From Candidatus Koribacter versatilis Ellin345 (GTDB lineage Bacteria > Acidobacteriota > Terriglobia > Terriglobales > Acidobacteriaceae), in assembly GCF_000014005.1 (NCBI RefSeq), contig NC_008009.1:2666001-2730000 (forward strand): 64,000 nucleotides of DNA. The letters are read 5' to 3'. Each line of letters opens with the position of its first letter. Positions within the stretch are counted from its first letter, which is position 1. The position numbers and the translations under genes were made by a program. Positions 40,946-50,577 of this stretch are shown here, one piece after another. The notes under the pieces were generated by a model. The model searched no databases and was not told where the DNA came from. It saw nothing but the letters and a program-made list of their open reading frames with translations.

Positions 40946-41551
40946 TTAAATGATCGTGATCGTGCATGTGCCGGTGAGCGTGCCCAACGTGGCAGTAATG
41001 GTCACCGTTCCCGCAGTCGCCGTGCTCAGAACGGTCACGTATCCGGTACTGCTGACAGTCGCCATGGTGGTGTCACTCGATGACCAGCCCACAGTGTTAG
41101 TGATGTCGTTGCTCGCCTGGTCTTTTGCGGTGAGCTGTTGGAATCCACCCTGGATCACGTTGGCCGAAGAAGGCGTTACGTTGACCTGCGTCGCATTGCT
41201 CACTACAAGGTTCACGGTTGATGAAGTGCTATCGGACTTTGCGGTAATGACCGCGGTTCCAAGGGCGACGCCACTTGCAACACCGGTCCCCGCAACGATC
41301 GTCGCGATGGAAGCATTCGACGAACTCCACGTCACCTTGGTCGTTACGTCTCCGGTCGTATTGTTGCCGAAGGTGCCTTGCGCGGTGAAATTGGTGGTCG
41401 CACCAGGGGCTACGAGGCCGGCCGTTGGGCTGATCGTGATGGCAGTGATGGAACTGGACGAGGGAAAGAAGTCCGAGCAACTGGTGGAAAGCGCGACGAC
41501 GAGCATAACGGATACGAGTGCGGCGAGACCGGGATTAGCCTTTGACCTCAT
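40946..41551 (-). CDS. Exported Big_2 (bacterial Ig-like) protein, possible lipoprotein
   Basis: 201 residues. Hydrophobic N-terminus (GLAALVSVMLVVALSTSC) with a Cys at the end that could be lipidated, though the lipobox (S-T-S-C) is not canonical. Two Big_2-type domains follow: 'ITISPTAGLVAPGATTNFTA...WSSSNASIATIV...GTAVITA' and 'VNVTPSSANVIQGGFQQLTA...WSSSDTTMATVSSTGYVTV'. Such domains mediate adhesion or surface display. It has no partner gene; it converges with the cyanophycinase-like gene. Confidence 0.85.
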   Translation of the reverse strand: MRSKANPGLAALVSVMLVVALSTSCSDFFPSSSSITAITISPTAGLVAPGATTNFTAQGTFGNNTTGDVTTKVTWSSSNASIATIVAGTGVASGVALGTAVITAKSDSTSSTVNLVVSNATQVNVTPSSANVIQGGFQQLTAKDQASNDITNTVGWSSSDTTMATVSSTGYVTVLSTATAGTVTITATLGTLTGTCTITII

Positions 41552-41666
41552 GCGGGGAGTAAGGGTCCTCTCTCAAGTATGGCCGCTTCGAAACGGCGGC
41601 TGGATATGCCTTCATTTTAGACGCAGAAGCGCCGCGAAGGTGAAACTTGTCCCCGTATGACGTCGT

Positions 41667-42602
41667 TCAGAACTTCTTACTCACAAGGAACGAGAAACCT
41701 TCGAACTGATAGATGTAGTTCGGTCCATTCGCGGTGGGCTGCCGCTTCCCTGCCCGAACATCGCGAAAGGCGGCCAGCACGCGCGGTAGCACGTTGGGGT
41801 CGCCGACCGGCACGTTATGCGCGGGCAAAAGGAGCTTGAGCGATGGCGCGAGCTCAGCCATGCGTTGGATCGAATGCTCGTAAGCGTCGTAATCCGTCTC
41901 AGGGCGATAAATGTAGATCGGGCCCTGATAGTACGAGTCGCCTGTGAATAGCAGGCCGTTGGCGCGATCGAGGAGGGCGAGGGCGTCCGGGGTGTGCCCG
42001 GGTGTAGCAATGACCTCAATCGTGCGCTCGCCGAGATCGAACTTCGAGCCGTCGTGGATCCACTGCGTAATCTTCCACGGCTTCGTGGCATAAGTCTTCG
42101 CGTTGAAGCCGCTCGGGAGTTCGCCGCAGATGTTCCCCGCCTCGAGTTCGGCTTGCGCGTCGGCGGTTGAGCCTTTGGCGCTGTTTCGGGTGAAGGCGGT
42201 GTCCATACCGGCGATGTCGGAGAACTCCCAGTTGTCGCCGACGTGGTCGTTGTGGGTGTGCGAGTTCACGACCGTGATTGGCAGGATCGTAATCTTCTCA
42301 ACAACCCTCTTGATATTGCCGATGCCAAGTCCGGTGTCGAACAGCAGGGCGTGAGTGTTGCCGAGGATGAGATACGAGATCGCTTCTTCCGCCTGATGCG
42401 GCTCGTAGATCGCATAGGTCTTCGGCGCAACTTCGTAGACCTCGAACCAGGGATCAGCCGAGGGGACACGCTTGAGCTTGGCGTACTCGGGGCGCGGCTG
42501 GTTCTTGCACCAGTCGGGGACGGCGGTGGGGACACCTTGGCCTTGCTGGGCTAAGGAAATCGAAGTGAGGACGAAGAGGAGAACCAACGAGCGGAAATAC
42601 AT
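41667..42602 (-). CDS. Exported metallo-beta-lactamase-fold hydrolase
   Basis: 311 residues with signal peptide (MYFRSLVLLFVLTSISLAQ). Binuclear metal site: H115-T-H117-N-D119-H120, His in 'VIATPGHTPDALAL', Asp in 'LFTGDSYYQG' and His in 'LLLPAHNVPVG'. The loop 'HVGDNWEFSDI' follows the motif. Could be a subclass-B3-like or lactonase-type enzyme; the distance from known beta-lactamases cannot be judged here, so no resistance role is claimed. Confidence 0.88.
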   Translation of the reverse strand: MYFRSLVLLFVLTSISLAQQGQGVPTAVPDWCKNQPRPEYAKLKRVPSADPWFEVYEVAPKTYAIYEPHQAEEAISYLILGNTHALLFDTGLGIGNIKRVVEKITILPITVVNSHTHNDHVGDNWEFSDIAGMDTAFTRNSAKGSTADAQAELEAGNICGELPSGFNAKTYATKPWKITQWIHDGSKFDLGERTIEVIATPGHTPDALALLDRANGLLFTGDSYYQGPIYIYRPETDYDAYEHSIQRMAELAPSLKLLLPAHNVPVGDPNVLPRVLAAFRDVRAGKRQPTANGPNYIYQFEGFSFLVSKKF

Positions 42603-42689
42603 ATCGGTTGAGTGTATACGCGGCGATAGGGATGGTTCGACTCCGAATCCGCAGGTTTATGCGGATTCTCCGCTCACCATGACAAAGGG

Positions 42690-43667
42690 CTATTCCGTTA
42701 AGTGCGACTGTTCTTCCTGCGACCGCAGCACGCGCTCCACCGAATACGGTGTGCGTTCTGTCGGGTCGTAGTAGTGGCGTACCTGTAACTCGCCGAGCAA
42801 ACCGAGAGCGACCAACTGCACGCCGGCAACGATCAGCACCGCAGCAAAAAGCATGAGTGGGCCGTGTGCTGCCATGACATCGCTGTGATGGATGAGCTTG
42901 TCGATCATCATCCACAGCGCAATGCCGAGACCGGCGGTAACACCAGTCATCCCGACCGTCCCGAAGAAGTGCAGCGGGCGCGACAGATACTTGAGCAGGA
43001 ATCGAATCGTCAGCAGATCGAAGAAAACGCGGAAGGTGCGCGAGATGCCGTAGTGCGAGACGCCGCGCTCACGGTTCACATTCTTGATCGGAATTTCGCA
43101 GATGGTTGCGCCGTGCCACGACGCCAGTGCCGGGATGAAGCGGTGCATCTCGCCGTAGAGCGGCACCAGGTGCAGCAGGTCGCGGCGATACGCTTTGAAC
43201 GTGGTACCGAAGTCGTGGATGTTGACGCCGCTGAGCTTGGCCATGAGCCAGTTGGCGCACCGCGACGGGAAGCGGCGCAGCACGAAATTATCAATGCGCA
43301 CTTTGCGCCAGCCGCTGACGATATCGAAGCCCTCGTTCACCTTTTCCACGAACAATGGGATGTCGTTGGGATCGTGCTGGAGGTCGCCGTCCATGGCAAT
43401 TACGTAATCGCCCTGCGCGTTGTGGAAGCCGGCAGCAAGCGCCGATGTCTGGCCGAAGTTGCGACGCAGTTTAACGACCACCACGCGGCTGTCGACCGCG
43501 GCGATCTGCTGAAGAAGTTTGAAGGTGCAGTCGCGACTGCCGTCGTCGACGAACACCAGTTCGAACGTGTCGCCGACAGTCTCCATCACGACCTTGAGGC
43601 GGTCGTAGAGCTCGGTTACGTTCTCTTCTTCATTGTGGAAAGGTACAACGATCGAATACTTGGGCAC
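42690..43667 (-). CDS. GT2 glycosyltransferase, GtrB/ArnC-DPM1 type
   Basis: Transfers a sugar from a nucleotide donor to a polyprenyl phosphate at the inner membrane. 325 residues. The N-terminal GT-A domain has 'YSIVVPFHNEEENV', 'VFVDDGSRDCT' (DD), 'ALAAGFHNAQGDYVIAMDGDLQHDP' (DxD) and 'RNFGQ'. Two C-terminal membrane helices lie near 235-258 and 270-298 ('LHFFGTVGMTGVTAGLGIAL' and 'GPLMLFAAVLIVAGVQLVAL'), as in GtrB and ArnC. It is monocistronic; the acceptor pathway is unknown. Confidence 0.93.
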   Translation of the reverse strand: MPKYSIVVPFHNEEENVTELYDRLKVVMETVGDTFELVFVDDGSRDCTFKLLQQIAAVDSRVVVVKLRRNFGQTSALAAGFHNAQGDYVIAMDGDLQHDPNDIPLFVEKVNEGFDIVSGWRKVRIDNFVLRRFPSRCANWLMAKLSGVNIHDFGTTFKAYRRDLLHLVPLYGEMHRFIPALASWHGATICEIPIKNVNRERGVSHYGISRTFRVFFDLLTIRFLLKYLSRPLHFFGTVGMTGVTAGLGIALWMMIDKLIHHSDVMAAHGPLMLFAAVLIVAGVQLVALGLLGELQVRHYYDPTERTPYSVERVLRSQEEQSHLTE

Positions 43668-43797
43668 CTTGGCATTATACCGTCAGTTCGGGGTCAAATT
43701 GCACGGAAGAACGGCCATGTAACCCAAGTGTAAAGGGACGTAACGCGGGGTTCCCGGGAGTAACTTGACCCGCGCCACGCCCTCATCGTGCCGCGAT

Positions 43798-44493
43798 CTA
43801 CTTGCGCCTGGCGTTGTGCTTGTCTTTGTAGACCTTTTTGCTCATGTTGTTGGCTTCGTGGTTGAGCTGCTTCTGGTCCTGTTTGGTCAGGTGTCCGCCG
43901 TCGGCCTTCATGTCCTGCTTCTCGTTATGCTGCAGGCGCTGCTCGCCCTTTTCGAGATGCGCGGTCTCTTTCGGCGTCAGTTGGCCGCTCTTCACGCCTT
44001 GCGCGATGCGGTCCTGCTGGTTCTCTTCGCGTCCGTTGACCTGGTTCACGCGCGGATGGCCGGGATCTACCTTGCCCGGACCGCCGCCAGAGCCGCCTGA
44101 AGTTTGGGTGCGAGCGTTGTGTTTGTCGTCGTAGATGCGATTGCTGAGGTGGTTCTCTTCGCGATTGAGCTGGTTCTGGTCCTGCTTGGTGAGATGGCCA
44201 TTGTCCGCGGCCATGTCCTTCTTCTCGTTGTTCACCAGGCGCTGCTCGCCGTTCTCGATGTTCTTGGTTTCGCCGGCGCTGAGCTGTCCGCTCTGGATGC
44301 CGTTGGCGACGCGGTCCTGCTGGTTCTCCTCGCGCTGGTTAACTTCGTTCACGCGCGGATGACCGGGATCGACCTTGCCCGGGCCTGCACCGGATGTGTC
44401 GGAGTTGGTTGTGGTTTGAGCAACGGCGCCGCCGACCATGATCAGTGTGCTGGTTGCGAGGATGAGCAGTGAGTGGGTGAGTGTGCCTTTCAT
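43798..44493 (-). CDS. Exported protein made of two tandem 95-residue repeats
   Basis: 231 residues from ATG 44493, signal peptide (LTHSLLILATSTLIMVGGAVA). The mature protein is a duplication: 'GPGKVDPGHPRVN' opens each half (about residues 38 and 138), followed by 'REENQQDR', 'SGQL', 'GEQRL', 'HLTKQDQ', and each half ends 'DKHNAR'. The halves are roughly three-quarters identical by eye, hydrophilic and rich in Gln, Asn, Lys and Asp. Related 'SGQLT...E....H..' sequences occur in many proteobacterial exported proteins of unknown function. Confidence 0.8.
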   Translation of the reverse strand: MKGTLTHSLLILATSTLIMVGGAVAQTTTNSDTSGAGPGKVDPGHPRVNEVNQREENQQDRVANGIQSGQLSAGETKNIENGEQRLVNNEKKDMAADNGHLTKQDQNQLNREENHLSNRIYDDKHNARTQTSGGSGGGPGKVDPGHPRVNQVNGREENQQDRIAQGVKSGQLTPKETAHLEKGEQRLQHNEKQDMKADGGHLTKQDQKQLNHEANNMSKKVYKDKHNARRK

Positions 44494-44549
44494 GCTGCGT
44501 AGAAACCAGCATTTCAGGGCAAAGTTTCGTGCAGGTACAAACATTTCTT

Positions 44550-45722
44550 CTAGCACGAAAGAGCGGCGAGACACTCGAAGGTGCGGGTGAGCCCTTCGCG
44601 AAATGTCGCTTCCGGCGTGATCAAGCTGATGATGAGATAGCCATCGCTGCGGAAGTCGTAGAAATGCCCGGGCTGTACGAGCACGTCGTACTTCTCGATC
44701 AGCTCGATGGCGAGGTCTTCATCGCTGCGCAACGCGGGCACGCGCAAGATCGCATACCAGCCGCCTTCCACGTCGAGTCGCGTGACGATCTTCTGCTGCG
44801 CGAGTTGGCGATCGAGTTCAGCGAGATTCACAACGATACGTTGGTTCAGTTGTCGTTGGACGGAGTGGCGCTCCTCGAGCATGACGGGAATCGCGTGCTG
44901 GATCGGCGCGTTCATCGAGAGATAGGTGTCGGCGATGACGTCGAGGCGCGCGAGGGCTTCGTTCTTCAAGGCATCGGGGCCGCTCACGGCAATCCATGCG
45001 ACTTTCATCTGTGGAAGACCAGAGATTTTCGAGAGGCCGCTCATGGTGAGCGTGAGGCATTTGTCGTTTGCGGTAAAACTGCTCGCGGAGCGATCGCCAA
45101 TCCGATAGTCGAGAAAAACTTCATCCGCCACAATCGCCACCTTGCGCTCGCGGCAGAGTTCGCTGAGTTGCGCCATCTCGTGCGTCTTCACAAACGAGCC
45201 AGTGGGATTGTTGGGATGGACGACGATCACTGCCCGCGAGCGATCGGTCAATCGCTGCTGAAGAGAGTGGAAGTCCATTTGCCAACCGTGGTCGTACACC
45301 AATTCATAAGGAAGGAGCCGGACGTCTTGAATCTCGGCGAGAAAGTCGAAGAGCGGATAACTCGGCGTGGGAACCAGCACTTCATCGCCGGGCTCGCAGA
45401 GCAGGCGGAAGCAGAAGCTGTAAGCCTCGCTGGTACTCGTGGTGAGAACCAGTTGCTCTGGCGCAATTTCAACGCCGATCTTTTGGTAGTAACCCGCGAC
45501 GGCTTGCCGCGCGCTCATCAGACCCTTGGAGATCGGCTCGTACGCCATAGAGGCCGGATTGCGTAGCGCATCGAGGATCCGGTTGGAATCGTATTGCAGG
45601 CCGATGTTTGTTGGGTTTGACGCGGCCAGATCCAGCAGTTCCCTGCCGTGTTTCTTGTGCTCTTCGATCGCTTGCGTGTAGCGATTGGTGGCGAGGTTCC
45701 AGTTGGTGCGGCGCGAGAACAT
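44550..45722 (-). CDS. Class I/II pyridoxal-phosphate aminotransferase
   Basis: 390 residues, fold-type I aminotransferase of undetermined amino acid specificity (aspartate/alanine-like branch). 'LDLAASNPTNIGL' near the N-terminus, N172 in 'HPNNPTGSF', D200 in 'AIVADEVFLDY', PLP lysine K232 in 'SGLSKISGLPQMK' and a C-terminal Arg in 'ITPEATFREGL' region. ATG 45722 is chosen because the longer frame from GTG 45758 contains a TATAAT promoter-like box and homologues start at 'FSRRTNWNL'. It is divergent from the methyltransferase gene. Confidence 0.92.
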   Translation of the reverse strand: MFSRRTNWNLATNRYTQAIEEHKKHGRELLDLAASNPTNIGLQYDSNRILDALRNPASMAYEPISKGLMSARQAVAGYYQKIGVEIAPEQLVLTTSTSEAYSFCFRLLCEPGDEVLVPTPSYPLFDFLAEIQDVRLLPYELVYDHGWQMDFHSLQQRLTDRSRAVIVVHPNNPTGSFVKTHEMAQLSELCRERKVAIVADEVFLDYRIGDRSASSFTANDKCLTLTMSGLSKISGLPQMKVAWIAVSGPDALKNEALARLDVIADTYLSMNAPIQHAIPVMLEERHSVQRQLNQRIVVNLAELDRQLAQQKIVTRLDVEGGWYAILRVPALRSDEDLAIELIEKYDVLVQPGHFYDFRSDGYLIISLITPEATFREGLTRTFECLAALSC

Positions 45723-45734
45723 GAGCGAAGCGCG

Positions 45735-45740
45735 ATTATA
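45735..45740 (-). promoter_or_regulatory. TATAAT -10 box of the aminotransferase gene
   Basis: A perfect TATAAT on the minus strand, 12 bases before ATG 45722, implying a very short or no leader. No good -35 is seen. Confidence 0.4.
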
Positions 45741-45836
45741 ACGTTCCAGCTCGTACACGTGACTTAGGTACTCTGTCGCGCGCTGCCTGCGCGTGAAACG
45801 ATAGTACGTCCCGTAATCCCGAGTCCCGGTCTCCCC

Positions 45837-46526
45837 ATGCGCCAGTCTGACGAAGTCCTACGCAATCTGCTCCCTAATCCCACCGACAGTGGGACGGTGC
45901 TGGACTGCGCCGCGGGAATGGGCACGCAGGCCATCGGCCTCGCCAAGCTGGGCTTCACCGTAGAAGGTTGCGACGGCTCTGAGGCTTCTATTAACCAGGC
46001 CCGGCGCGACGCTGACCGGATGAAGCTTCCAATCGTCTTCCGTACCGACGATGTGCGCCGTTTAGAGAACGCGCCGGAGAATTACTACGGTGTGGCGATG
46101 GCCATGGATAACGTGCTGCCGCACCTTGGCAGCTTGATCGACATCCGCATGGCAGTGGTGGCGATGTTCAGCCGCTTGCGACCCGGCGGCGTGATGATTA
46201 CGGGTATCCGCGATTACGACCCGATCCTCGCCGAGCGACCTACGGTTATGGCGCCACGTTTCTCGGGCAATGGCACCGGGCGCCGCATCTTCCATGAAGT
46301 TTGGGACTGGCAGGACGATCGCCGTTACGTGTGCCACATCTACATCACCAACGAGATCCAGCACCACTGGGAAGTGCGCCACTTCACCGGCGAATATTGC
46401 GCCATCCTCAAGTGCGAGCTCGCCGACCTCTTCCGCGAGGCCGGCTGTGAGCACGTCGAAATTCTGCTGCCTGAGCAGACCGGCTACCACCATCCGTTGA
46501 TTCGCGGTCTAAAGCCCTCCGCCTGA
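45837..46526 (+). CDS. Class I SAM-dependent methyltransferase
   Basis: 229 residues. SAM-binding motif I 'TVLDCAAGMGTQAIGLAKLG' near residue 20, acidic end of strand two in 'VEGCDGSEASINQA', 'AMAMDNVLPHL' as motif II and 'RLRPGGVMITGIRDYD' as motif III. The pattern resembles glycine/sarcosine-type N-methyltransferases but lacks the 30-40 N-terminal residues those usually have; no upstream start exists in frame. The substrate is unknown. It lies 83 bases before the formate dehydrogenase operon on the same strand. Confidence 0.85.
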   Translation: MRQSDEVLRNLLPNPTDSGTVLDCAAGMGTQAIGLAKLGFTVEGCDGSEASINQARRDADRMKLPIVFRTDDVRRLENAPENYYGVAMAMDNVLPHLGSLIDIRMAVVAMFSRLRPGGVMITGIRDYDPILAERPTVMAPRFSGNGTGRRIFHEVWDWQDDRRYVCHIYITNEIQHHWEVRHFTGEYCAILKCELADLFREAGCEHVEILLPEQTGYHHPLIRGLKPSA

Positions 46527-46609
46527 TTCCCTTCTTCTCGCAAGCCCTTCTGTAGAATGGGCAACCACGTTGCGCTTCGGTTCCTCTTAACCTATTGAGG
46601 GGTGAAGTC

Positions 46610-49600
46610 TTGCTTAGGGATCTGCTCTCGCGCTGGCCGGTGGTACGACAGATTCAAAACAGAGATTGGAAGGCAACGGGCGAAACCGCGATGAGCGGAC
46701 AAACCCGCGACTTGCGGGCTCGTAACGTTGGCGCCGAAGTCACGCGCTCGATCTGCCCGTATTGCGGCGTTGGCTGTGGTCAACTCGTCTTCCACAAAGA
46801 CAACGAGCTGATCAACATTGAGGGCGATCCCGATTCGCCGATCTCGCGCGGACGGCTCTGTCCAAAAGGCGCTGCAACGTACCAGCTACACACCGTGGAT
46901 TCGCGCCTACTCAAAGTAAGGTATCGCCGACCCTACGGCGCCGACTGGGAAGACCTTGATCTCGAAACCGCAATGGACATGGTTGCCGATCGCCTGTGGG
47001 AATCGCGCGAGCGGTCGTTCGTCGAGAAGCAGGACGGCGAATGGGTGATGCAGACGAAAGCCATCGGGCATCTCGGCGGCGCAACGCTGGATAACGAAGA
47101 GAACTACCTGATCAAAAAACTCTTCGCCGGAGGTCTGGGCATGGTTTGCGTGAGCAACCAGGCCCGTATATGACACAGCAGCACGGTGCCCGGTCTGGGC
47201 ACCTCTTTTGGACGCGGCGGCGCCACCACCGCGCAGCAAGACCTCGCGAATGCGGACGCCATATTGATCATGGGATCGAACATGGCGGAGAACCATCCTG
47301 TTGGCTTCCAGTGGGTGATTGAAGCCCGCGAGCGCGGAGGCAAGATCATCCACGTTGATCCGCGCTTCACCCGCACCTCTGCGATGGCAGACGTGTGGGT
47401 GCCGTTCCGCGCCGGCAGCGACATCCTCTTTCTCGGCGGACTGATTAACTACGCCATCACCCACGACAAGATCTTCCGCGACTATGTGGTGCATTACACA
47501 AATGCTCCGGTGATCCTGCGCGACGACCTCAAGGACACCGAAGAAAACGACGGTGTCTGGTCGGGCTGGGACGAGCAAGCCAAGAAATACAACCCGGAAA
47601 CCTGGGCCTACGCGGGTTCTCCTAAGAAAGATGCTGGCGGGGCCGCACCGGGACATCAGGAAGCAAGCGGCGGTCACGGCAAAGACCGCGGCGGCGAAGC
47701 AAGTACGACCTCGCAGTATCACGCCGATTACACTCTCGAGCATCCGCGCTGCGTGTATCAAGTAATGAAGCGCCATTTCGCGCGCTACACGCCGGAGTTT
47801 GTCGAAGAACACTGCGGGGTTCCGCGCGATCAGTTCCTTAAAGTTGCGGAGACATTCTGCAATGCGTCGGGTCCCGACAAGACGGCCGCCATCTGCTATG
47901 CCGTCGGATTCACCCAGCACTCCAAGGGCGTGCAGATCATCCGCACCGCGGCGATCCTGCAACTGCTACTTGGGAACATCGGTCGTCCTGGCGGCGGAAT
48001 CCTCGCGTTGCGAGGGCATGCTTCCATCCAAGGCTCAACCGATATCCCCACACTTTACGACATTCTTCCCGGCTACCTGCCGATGCCGTTCTTCGAGAAG
48101 GACGCTAACGATTTCGCCAGCTACAACAAGAAGCACCGCAGTGAAACCGGCGTCTGGAGCAACTTCCCGAAGTTCAGCACTAGCCTGCTCAAAGCCTGGT
48201 ACGGCGAACACGCCACGAACGAGAACGACTACTGCTTCGATTTGTTGCCGCGCGTAACGGGCGACCACTCGCACTTCGGCTACTGGCTCGATATGCAGGA
48301 CGGCAAGATGGAAGGGCTCTTCATCATGGGCCAGAACCCCGCGGTCGGCGCATCGAATGGTCAGGTTGAGCGCACGGCGATGTCGAAGCTGAAGTGGCTC
48401 GTCGTTCGCGACATGAGTGAGATCGAGAGCGCGACGTGGTGGAAGCGCGGGCCGGAAATCGCTAGCGGCAAGTTGAAGACCGAAGAAATCGGTACCGAGA
48501 TTTTCCTCTTCCCTGCCGCCGGGACCGCGGAAAAAGCCGGATGTTTCACCAACACCCAACGCCTCGTCCAATACCGCGAGCAAGCCATCGAGCCTGCCGG
48601 TGATATCCGGAGCGAGCTCTGGTTCATGTATCACCTCGGACGCCGCCTTAAAGCAAAGGCCGAGGGTAAACCAGGCAAAAAGTACGAGGCTCTCAACAAA
48701 CTCACCTGGGACTACTACACTCACGGCGCGCAAGCCGAACCCAGCGCCGACCAAGTGCTACAGGAAATCAATGGGCGCCATATAGATACTGGCAAGTTCG
48801 TTGCGCGGTACCAGGAGTTAAAGGACGACGGTTCGACCGCCAGCGGATGCTGGATCTATGCCGGCGTTCATCCGGACGAGCGCACGAACCAGGCGAATGC
48901 TCGCGCCGCGACCAACTACCTCGGCCATGGCTGGGGCTTCGCGTGGCCGAGCGATATCCGCATTCTGTACAACCGCGCCTCGGCGCGACCCGACGGTAAA
49001 CCGTGGAGCGAGCGCAAGAAACTCGTCTGGTGGGACGACGAAAAGCAGGAGTGGACGGGCATTGATCAGCCCGACTTCGACAAGAAGAAACGGCCCGACT
49101 ACAAGCCAGGTCCTGGAGTTAAAGGAATAGATGGAATTCCAGGCGATAAACCATTCATGCTACATCCAGATGGCATGGGCTGGATTTGGGTGCCAAGCGG
49201 TCTGAAAGACGGTCCGCTTCCCACCCACTATGAGCCGCTGGAGTCGCAATTCCGTAACCCGCTGTATCCCGGAAAGCACGATTCCAATCCGCCGGCGGAC
49301 AAGAAGATCCGCCCCGACAATCCTTACTCCAAATTTGGCGACGATCGCTATCCTTTCGCGCTCACGACGTACCGCCTGACCGAGCACCACACTGCGGGTG
49401 GCATGTCCCGTACGCTGTCGTACCTTGCCGAACTGCAGCCTGAGTTGTTCTGCGAAGTGTCGCCCGAACTCGCGGCGGAACGCGGCCTGCGTCACGGTGA
49501 TTTCGCGACGATCACCACGCCGCGTGCTACCGTCGAGGCCCGCGTGCTCGTGACGCGACGTATGCGGCCGCTGTGGGTGGAAGGCCGCACCATTCACCAG

Positions 49601-49798
49601 ATCGGTCTTCCCTATCACTGGGGCTACGAAGGCCTCGTGAAAGGCGACGTGACCAACGATCTGCTGGCGATCAGCGAAGAGCCGAACGTGCGCATCATGG
49701 AAACCAAAGCTTTAATCTGCGACATCGAACCCGGACGACGACCGCGCGGTGAAGCGGCGCCGGAATATGTTCGGGAGAAAGCCGAGCAGCCCGCATGA
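46610..49798 (+). CDS. fdnG: Selenocysteine-containing formate dehydrogenase, catalytic (alpha) subunit
   Basis: Oxidises formate to CO2 at a molybdenum or tungsten bis-MGD centre. The frame is interrupted at 47171-47173 by TGA, read here as selenocysteine (residue 188, 'VSNQARI-Sec-HSSTVPGLG'), matching the family's 'NQAR(V/I)-Sec-H' motif; the frame then continues to 49798, total 1062 residues. A [4Fe-4S] site is formed by C49, C52, C56 and C84 (CPYCGVGC...LCPKG). Cofactor motifs include 'FGRGGATTAQQD', 'MGSNMAENHPVG' and 'GLPYHWGYEG'. TTG 46610 is chosen for GAGGGGTGA seven bases upstream. No clear Tat signal is visible. A Gly/His/Lys-rich insert lies near residues 343-365. The symbol is by closest type. 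Confidence 0.94.
47171..47203 (+). promoter_or_regulatory. Bacterial SECIS element with recoded UGA
   Basis: The UGA (47171-47173) is followed by the hairpin GGTGCCC-GGTCT-GGGCACC (47185-47203), a perfect 7-bp stem with the GGUCU apical loop that SelB recognises in E. coli fdhF. The loop GG falls at bases 22-23 counted from the U of UGA, the spacing I recall for fdhF. Confidence 0.92.
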
Positions 49799-50577
49799 GC
49801 CAAGTCACTGCGTTTCTCACCGACTCCACGTTGTGTATCGGCTGCAAGGCCTGCGAAGTCGCCTGCAAAGAATGGAACCAGGTTGAGGCCGACGGCTACG
49901 ACTGGAGCGGCTTCTCCTACGACAACACTGGCCACCTTGGCCATTCCACCTGGCGGCACGTGTCGTTTGTCGAACACGCGCCAGAGCCGGGCGTCGGCGG
50001 CAACGATGCCGATCTCGCCTCGTGGGGCTTCGAATCCGACGTCTGCAAGCACTGCGAGAATGCCGGCTGCCTGGAGGCGTGCCCGACCGGTGCGCTCACG
50101 CGTACCGAATTCGGCGGCGTTTATCTTCAATCCGACGTCTGCAATGGCTGCTCGTACTGTGTGGTCTCCTGCCCATTCGGCGTAGTGCAGAAGAACGTGA
50201 AAGACGGCCGCGCGTTCAAGTGCACATTCTGTTACGACCGCCAGAAAGAAGGTCTGCAGCCCGCGTGCGCGAAAACCTGCCCAACCGAGTCGATCAAGTT
50301 CGGGCCGATCGAAGAGATGGAATTGATCGCGCAGGAACGCATTAAGGAATTGAACTCGCGCGGCATGGACGACGTGCATTATTACAACCCCACTCACACC
50401 AGCGTGGGCGGAACTCATGCGGCATTCATCGTGCGCGGCGATCCGAAGCAATATAATTTGCCGCCGAATCCCGAGGTGCCTACGCAATATTTGAAAGACG
50501 GATGGACAGGCGCCGCTATCGGCGCAGGCATTCTGCTCGCGGGTTCCATCTTTGCGTTCCTGGGGACAAAGCGATGA
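49795..50577 (+). CDS. fdnH: Formate dehydrogenase iron-sulfur (beta) subunit
   Basis: Electron-transfer subunit, 260 residues, overlapping the alpha gene by ATGA. Four [4Fe-4S] clusters are predicted from CIGCKACEVAC (residue 14 on), CKHCENAGCLEACP, CNGCSYCVVSCPFG and CTFCYDRQ...PACAKTCP. A single C-terminal membrane helix (WTGAAIGAGILLAGSIFAFLG) anchors it, as in FdnH/FdoH. It passes electrons from the alpha subunit to the NrfD-like membrane subunit encoded next, with which it also overlaps by ATGA. Confidence 0.95.
   Translation: MSQVTAFLTDSTLCIGCKACEVACKEWNQVEADGYDWSGFSYDNTGHLGHSTWRHVSFVEHAPEPGVGGNDADLASWGFESDVCKHCENAGCLEACPTGALTRTEFGGVYLQSDVCNGCSYCVVSCPFGVVQKNVKDGRAFKCTFCYDRQKEGLQPACAKTCPTESIKFGPIEEMELIAQERIKELNSRGMDDVHYYNPTHTSVGGTHAAFIVRGDPKQYNLPPNPEVPTQYLKDGWTGAAIGAGILLAGSIFAFLGTKR

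Noticed and set aside
41667-42602. Antibiotic-resistance beta-lactamase
   Set aside because: The metal motif only shows the fold; nothing in the sequence or neighbourhood indicates beta-lactam hydrolysis.
47171-47186. Frameshift or nonsense mutation splitting the formate dehydrogenase into a pseudogene
   Set aside because: The frame is unchanged on both sides, the TGA is at the conserved Sec site, and a SECIS hairpin with GGUCU loop follows.
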